A stretch of 64,000 nucleotides of DNA from Ptychodera flava (Eukaryota > Hemichordata > Enteropneusta > Ptychoderidae): positions 19,992,872 to 20,056,871 of the forward strand of contig NW_027248277.1 in the NCBI RefSeq assembly GCF_041260155.1, written 5' to 3'. The position numbers and the translations under genes are program-made. The notes under the pieces were generated by a model. The model was given only the letters and a program-made list of their open reading frames with translations, ran no database searches and had not been told where the DNA came from. Within the stretch, counting starts at the first letter, position 1; the number at the start of each line of letters is the position of its first letter. This document shows positions 58,936 through 64,000 of this stretch, piece by piece.

Positions 58936-60125
58936 ATGGCTGCTGCATCTCAACGCAAAGTTTTAGAAGAAATCGGTGAAGATTTCCTGTGTTGTACCAT
59001 CTGTCTGGAGCAGTTCAAGTCTCCTAAAATTCTACCATGTCTGCATACATTCTGTGAGCAGTGTTTAGTCACACTGGTTGAGAAGATTGGATCTCTAACC
59101 TGTCCAGAATGCCGAAAGCAATATCAGCTTCCTGTTGGAGGAGTGCCAGCGATAAAAGGTAACTTCTTTATGAGCAATCTGATTGAAATATTCAAGCAAC
59201 GACTGGAATCCATGCAGGGAACTCAGATCAAATGTGAAGGCTGCCAAAAGAACACAGCCACTCACAGATGTGTGGAGTGTAAATATTATCTTTGTGACAA
59301 CTGTGTTAGGGCACATAAAAATCTGCCTCTATTAACACGGACACATCAACTTCTGACCATTAGAGAATATGAAATAGCAAAATCAACCAGTCCTGTGGCA
59401 CTACAAGCAGTGGAATATTGCAGTGTTCATACTGAGAACAAAATAGAATTCTACTGTGAAACCTGTCAGGTACCTGTCTGTACAAACTGCACCATAGTCA
59501 AACACCGCATACCAGAAGACTTATACACAGAGACGTGAAAGATGCAGCAGATGAGTATCTTACAGAATTGAAAACCATGGTTGACAAACTGAAAGTGAAA
59601 GAACAGGAAACTAAAAGGAACAAAACCCTGGCCAAGCAGATACACACTGATCTTACTGAGCAATACAGCAGGGAAGAAAGGAAGGTGAGAATGAAAGCAG
59701 AAGGAATCATCAAGAAAATAAAGAGAGAAGAGCAGAGACTGATAGATGAACTGAAAAACAATTACAAAATGAAAATTAAAAGAGCAGCTGTTGATATTGA
59801 TGAGATGGAATTAAAACATGGTAACATTAAGAGTGCAGGCAGTTACATAGAGACACTGATGCATCATGGGAATGCTTCTCAACTTCTCTCTACAAAGGGT
59901 GATGTTTGCACCCGTATCAAGCAACTGATTACCATGGAAATTATAAAAACTGAATATGAGGACTTAATATTTACACCACATGATGAGCACTGTGAGAATG
60001 GAATTCTGGGAATATTAAAATCAGATGTGTGTATGTCAAACTGTGCCTCCAAAAGGGTTTTTGTTCCTTTTAGTTTCCTGTTCTTGTTTCATTCGTTAGG
60101 ACAAAGTTGGGTAAATGCAGGGTAA
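58936..60125 (+). pseudogene. TRIM copy C, truncated: RING, B-boxes and coiled coil only
   Basis: MAAASQRK start in the same context as copies A and B; an in-frame ATG at 58783 lies upstream. RING (CTICLEQF to CPECR) and both B-boxes are intact. Two extra bases near 59515 shift the frame, which stays open as the coiled coil from 59535. Near 60042 the sequence jumps from the start of the filamin domain to DNA that in unit B lies downstream of the gene, so filamin and NHL parts (about 1.5 kb) are lost and the last 25 or so residues come from former flank. The copy cannot make an NHL protein. A short RING/B-box product is conceivable only if the frameshift is an error. Confidence 0.88.
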
Positions 60126-60170
60126 TTTTGTGTATAGAGAAAGTTTCCGCTCTATTATTTTGGGCAGTCA

Positions 60171-60506
60171 GTGTAGAATGCACCTCGGGGACAGATATTT
60201 GAACTCAAATTTTTCATTTCTTTTGTGATCTTATGGGGGCTCATTTTAAATAAGAATAAGGAATAAATTTACAATGTCAGTTTTTCAAAATCTTGATCAT
60301 TTTACTTGTCCTCTTAAAGTTTACACAGTAATGGCAGCCATTTTGAATTTCGAATGTCGATAAATGTTAGGCAGTGCGTTTCTTTAGTACCAAAATTTGC
60401 ACAGTGACCCTGATTTTTATTCTTAATTTGGTATGAAAATGGTTGAACTTTTCATTGAGGATAGTTTGAGCAAAAGTTTAAGTCTTTCCCTTTAAAGCGC
60501 ATTAAA
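60171..60506 (+). mobile_element. M2 MITE downstream of TRIM C
   Basis: TAGAATGCACCTCGGGGACAG start, CAAAATTTGCACAGTGACC middle, GCGCATTAAAG end. Same relative place as in units A and B. Confidence 0.75.
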
Positions 60507-62401
60507 GGGATGACCGTTGTAATCTTCACAATATACACAGTATTTTTCCATATGAATATAAATATGTTGTCTTCTCATTTCCCACAGAATGCAAATGTGC
60601 AAATAATCATCCTATTATGCACAATATGACATGTCATAGTTGACAAATAATTCTAGTCCTGACAAAAATCAAGTTGTCAATAATGAGACTGACTTATTAA
60701 AAAAACAGAGTAACGTATGGTAAATAGATTAATGGTTGGCATATTTGACGGACCATATATTTGCTTGGAGTCAGTATTTGGAATATGTCTATCAGTTAAA
60801 ATATTTCTCATGAAAATATTTATTCAACTGTATTCCGACACCATATTGACTCCGGAATCATAAGAGATGGATATTACAGTCACTGTAAATAAAAAGAGAT
60901 AATGCACGTACCTTAGAGACTACACCTTTATGCATAATCAAGCTTGTGTAAGTTTACTGCATTTCATGCTACCTTGAAGACTATTGAATCAAAAAAGACA
61001 GTCAAAAATGTTTTGATTTCCACATTTCATTGTCTCAAAGTAAAACATTGCAAAATTCAACACTATTTCATGAATTGAAAGTAAAGAAATTTGTAACTGT
61101 TACTTAGACTTTGCATCATTTGTTGACAATCTCAACTTATCTTTTTGTAATAGCATTACAAATTTGTGACTGGTTTTCTTTTAAGTGCTGTATTTTAGTG
61201 TATTTTCTGTGTGTAATTAATCCGTGGCACAATTCGGCCAACCAATAAACCAATTTACATTTTCAAAAAAGAAAATCGAAATGGAGCTAATTTCCAATTT
61301 TCAAATGGTTTTGTCATCTTGATTATTAACTTTTAGGCCTATTTCTAAATTTAAAATCTTTGGGCTGAGATTGAAATATAGGAAACAGGTGTATACTGCT
61401 GTGAGGATGGCACTTTCGGCCATTCAAATTTCCCTCTGACAAACTCTATTTCCCACAATTCGCATTTCCGTTTTTTCAATTTCCAATATACCAAATGTCC
61501 GATTTTCCCATTCATTTGGGGAGTGGCAGCTGATAGTATCTATCTTTGGCCTTGGAATGCATCAAATTGTGACAGTTATTTGCGCGGGTAACTCGTTCAA
61601 TGGATCGAGTAACGAACATACAAGGAACAATAGTGTTGCGGCCGCCGGAAAGGAAAGTCCGATATAATCAGTTTGACCTGACCTGCTGAAGTTTTGCGCG
61701 CTTCTCGTCAACGTCGCAAACTGGAACATTGTGTAAAATTGTGACAGTCATCAGCCCAATCAGAGCGCGGCATCCACATTTAATTTTATCTGATCAATTT
61801 ATTCAGCTGTCAATCTTTGTACGCAATGATGTTCTCCTCATATCATAGTTTTAATCCGTATGCCGGCTCACTTTATAAATTGCACCCGTTCCAACCCGAT
61901 CCAAATCTTGACCTTAAAGGCGTTTGATATCATGTTTGAGACATCACCGTCTAACAGTTCGTTCAGGGATACCACTTGCCCTGGGCAAAACACATAATAT
62001 GGGGTGAGAACATTTTGGAGATGAACACCTATTTCGCGGTGACTTCTTCCTTTATCACCCATTTCTTGAATTTCCTGCGGCTGAACGCGCACCCTCACTT
62101 TACCAACCAAAGAACAGCTTTTTTTCTTGTCTTCAAGTATGTGAGACGATGTTAGGGATTGGCCAGTTTGTTCAGCCTCGCGCGCTCTGTACGTAAGCTT
62201 ACGTGTGTAGTACTAGTACACACACTCCAGAGTTTGCAGAAGCCGTCTGAGATAGCGTTCTACATTTGCACTATAAATCGGAAGAAAAATGTTGACATTG
62301 CACTAAAGCGGTCACTACTCTGACAATTTGTAGCTGTGGTAACGCAACTATTGTTGGCAGGGTATAGCGTGCGCCGCTATGCGGGTCTCAAAAGGCGGGG
62401 T

Positions 62402-62428
62402 TGACCTTTGATGACCTTTTGATGACCT
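62402..62428 (-). promoter_or_regulatory. Triple AGGTCA half-site cluster (DR5 then DR4 on the minus strand)
   Basis: TGACCT occurs exactly at 62402-62407, 62412-62417 and 62423-62428, with spacers of 4 and 5 bases. On the minus strand this reads AGGTCA-N5-AGGTCA-N4-AGGTCA. DR5 and DR4 spacing are the classic arrangements for RAR/RXR and TR or LXR/RXR. A GGCGGGG box lies just upstream at 62394-62400. Binding is not shown. Confidence 0.55.
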
Positions 62429-62511
62429 GCATAGCCACGCACCCTACCAGCCAACAGATATCTTCCATAGCACAGCTAGACAATTTGATGCCCAGTGAAG
62501 AATGTAGATGT

Positions 62512-62668
62512 ATAATAATAAGATTATCACGAAAATACCGCAAAGGATGCACTATGACATCGGCGCCGTACATCACCCTCCGCTTCGCGTCCAGCGATAC
62601 GCTGCGCCAATGCCCGGGCGCCAATGTCCTCGTGAATCCTTTGCGGTATTTTCGTAATAACCTCATAT
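62512..62668. repeat. Snap-back palindrome with about 55 bp arms
   Basis: CACGAAAATACCGCAAAGGA on the left returns as TCCTTTGCGGTATTTTCGT on the right, with further pairing inward to GGCGCC. The GC-rich centre of about 45 bp contains CTCCGCTTCGCGTCC. Confidence 0.8.
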
Positions 62669-64000
62669 TAGTAGGGATTTTAGGTCACGTGACATTTGTG
62701 TTGAACGTACGCGTTCGATACAGGTCTAGTCCGAACTTTCGTGTTAATTCTTAAATAGACCAAATAATCAGAGAAAATGAAACTGTTGTGTTGAAGATTA
62801 TTATTTTAACTTCATTTTGGGAAATTTTCACTTTTGTACTACGATAAATGGCAAAACAGCACGACTACAAACTCACGCGTACCGGCGATTTTGGCGTCCA
62901 ATTATGAGCGTTGTACCGTGACCTCAAATGTCCCGCGAAGGAGATCGAACATATACCTCTTTGATAGGCTCTCCGCATGACTTATTCTGATCGCATCACT
63001 ATTTTTAGGGTTGGTACGAAAGTAGAGATCATGGGCTTCATTTTGAGGGGGCGAACGTTAAAATCGGCCGAGAAAAACTCAATCTGTGATCAAACTTTGT
63101 GTTTCGTTTGTGTTTTTTTGAAAGAAAATCTTGATTTCCTTAAACGTTCGGCCCCAAAATTAATTTTATGATAAATATTAATTGTAATTCTGCAATAATT
63201 ACGAGTCTGACGATGCGAAAAATGATGCTTAAGGCCCTTTTTAGCGAGTATGGTTTCACCCGAACTTTACATCCGGGCACTCCCAGGAATAACATACAAG
63301 TAATCGGCGCTTCGCCGCATGTTCTGTGTCAGGAGGTCTAAGCTGAGTTCCGACGTTCATGATTTTGCAGCTTGATTTGTCTGATTTCTTATCTAACGCA
63401 AGGATCTAGAGAAATATACTTTTCCCTTTCAAACGTTATCTTGTTCGAAGTAGTTTGACTTCCGGGTGATATTTTTCGATAGATACTGAGAAGTTATCAA
63501 GCCAGCACTGCACTGCAGTGTACAACACACTTTGCCGATACTATACTGAAATTTTAGTTTCGATCTTTAGTTCCCGAGAAGGGGACTATTTTGGTTTTCT
63601 CTGAAGAACAAGGCCATAGATCATTAATTTGTTCTTTCCTCATTGATGGTGTCCCTGACTTTGGAAAAGTTGTATTTATACTGGTTTGTATTTCGGACCG
63701 CTGACTTCGACATGTTCGAGGGTCTATGTTATTTCGGGGGCAGCTTAACTTTACATCCAGTTAAATGCAGTTGTTCATTCTATAAATGCGTGTTGCTGTT
63801 TTACGGCATTGACAAAGGGTTGAGAACGAAGTTTTTTTGACTTTTTGGAAGAATATTTTGTTAAATTCCAATCAAGTTCTAAAATGTCACAGGTATCATT
63901 TGATTGTTTACAGGTATTGTTGTTTATTTGTTTACCTTGTAAATATAAATCTAAATAACTGTTTTCATATATGCAAAGTAAATATGATGGAATATGATTA

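Larger units (their letters stand above)
61231..64000. other. Right end of the window: CpG-richer intergenic DNA
   Basis: No exon recognised with confidence. The stretch 61560-62460 has raised CpG (GCGGCCGCCGG near 61640) and could be a promoter region. On the minus strand a frame stays open from about 62210 to 61868 (over 110 codons) with ordinary composition and no known domain. The last kilobase shows nothing clear. Confidence 0.4.

Overview
The window is nuclear DNA of an animal. It has GT-AG introns, AT-rich intergenic DNA, many MITE-like repeats, LINE remnants and intronless TRIM-NHL genes in several copies. A marine invertebrate deuterostome (hemichordate or lancelet type) fits best. 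That is an inference from gene content and repeat style; no diagnostic marker gene is present.

Layout. (1) 1-11248, plus strand: the 3' fourteen exons of a gene whose 5' end lies outside the window. It encodes a low-complexity Ser/Thr/Gln-rich protein with a basic stretch, an acidic stretch, a C-terminal coiled coil and a terminal CaaX box; the family is not recognised. Its 3' UTR and downstream DNA hold two unusual motif arrays, one NFI-like and one CArG-like. (2) 13.85-17.95 kb: a tandem satellite-like array (unit about 380-400 bp) interrupted by a 417 bp inverted-repeat element, a tRNA-related sequence and a snap-back hairpin. (3) 17.96-24.95 kb: duplication unit A, with a frameshifted TRIM-NHL gene. 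(4) 25.4-26.5 kb: more of the satellite. (5) 26.5-30.5 kb: no gene seen; a pair of 65 bp inverted repeats brackets 2.2 kb. (6) 31.4-41.8 kb: a seven-exon gene whose splice phases all agree. It encodes a type II membrane protein of 392 residues that looks like a GDP-fucose O-fucosyltransferase. (7) 42.8-47.5 kb: satellite again, plus large fold-back elements, one carrying a tRNA-derived SINE. (8) 46.1-55.8 kb: duplication unit B, with the best preserved TRIM-NHL gene (731 residues, one pair of compensating indels) and, downstream, a 1.5 kb element built of 145 bp tandem repeats. (9) 57.4-61.2 kb: unit C, with a TRIM gene that has lost its filamin and NHL parts. (10) 61.2-64 kb: a CpG-richer stretch with a short unexplained minus-strand ORF, a triple nuclear-receptor-type half-site cluster and another palindrome.

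How it fits together. The TRIM copies A, B and C are one gene family spread by segmental duplication. Satellite blocks adjoin both edges of unit A and lie just left of unit B. Shared and unshared insertions give relative ages. A 350 bp MITE (family M2) lies downstream of all three TRIM copies and so predates the duplication. Copies of a 210 bp MITE (family M1) and the fold-back and tandem-repeat elements sit in single copies only and came later. Family names M1, M2 and S are mine.
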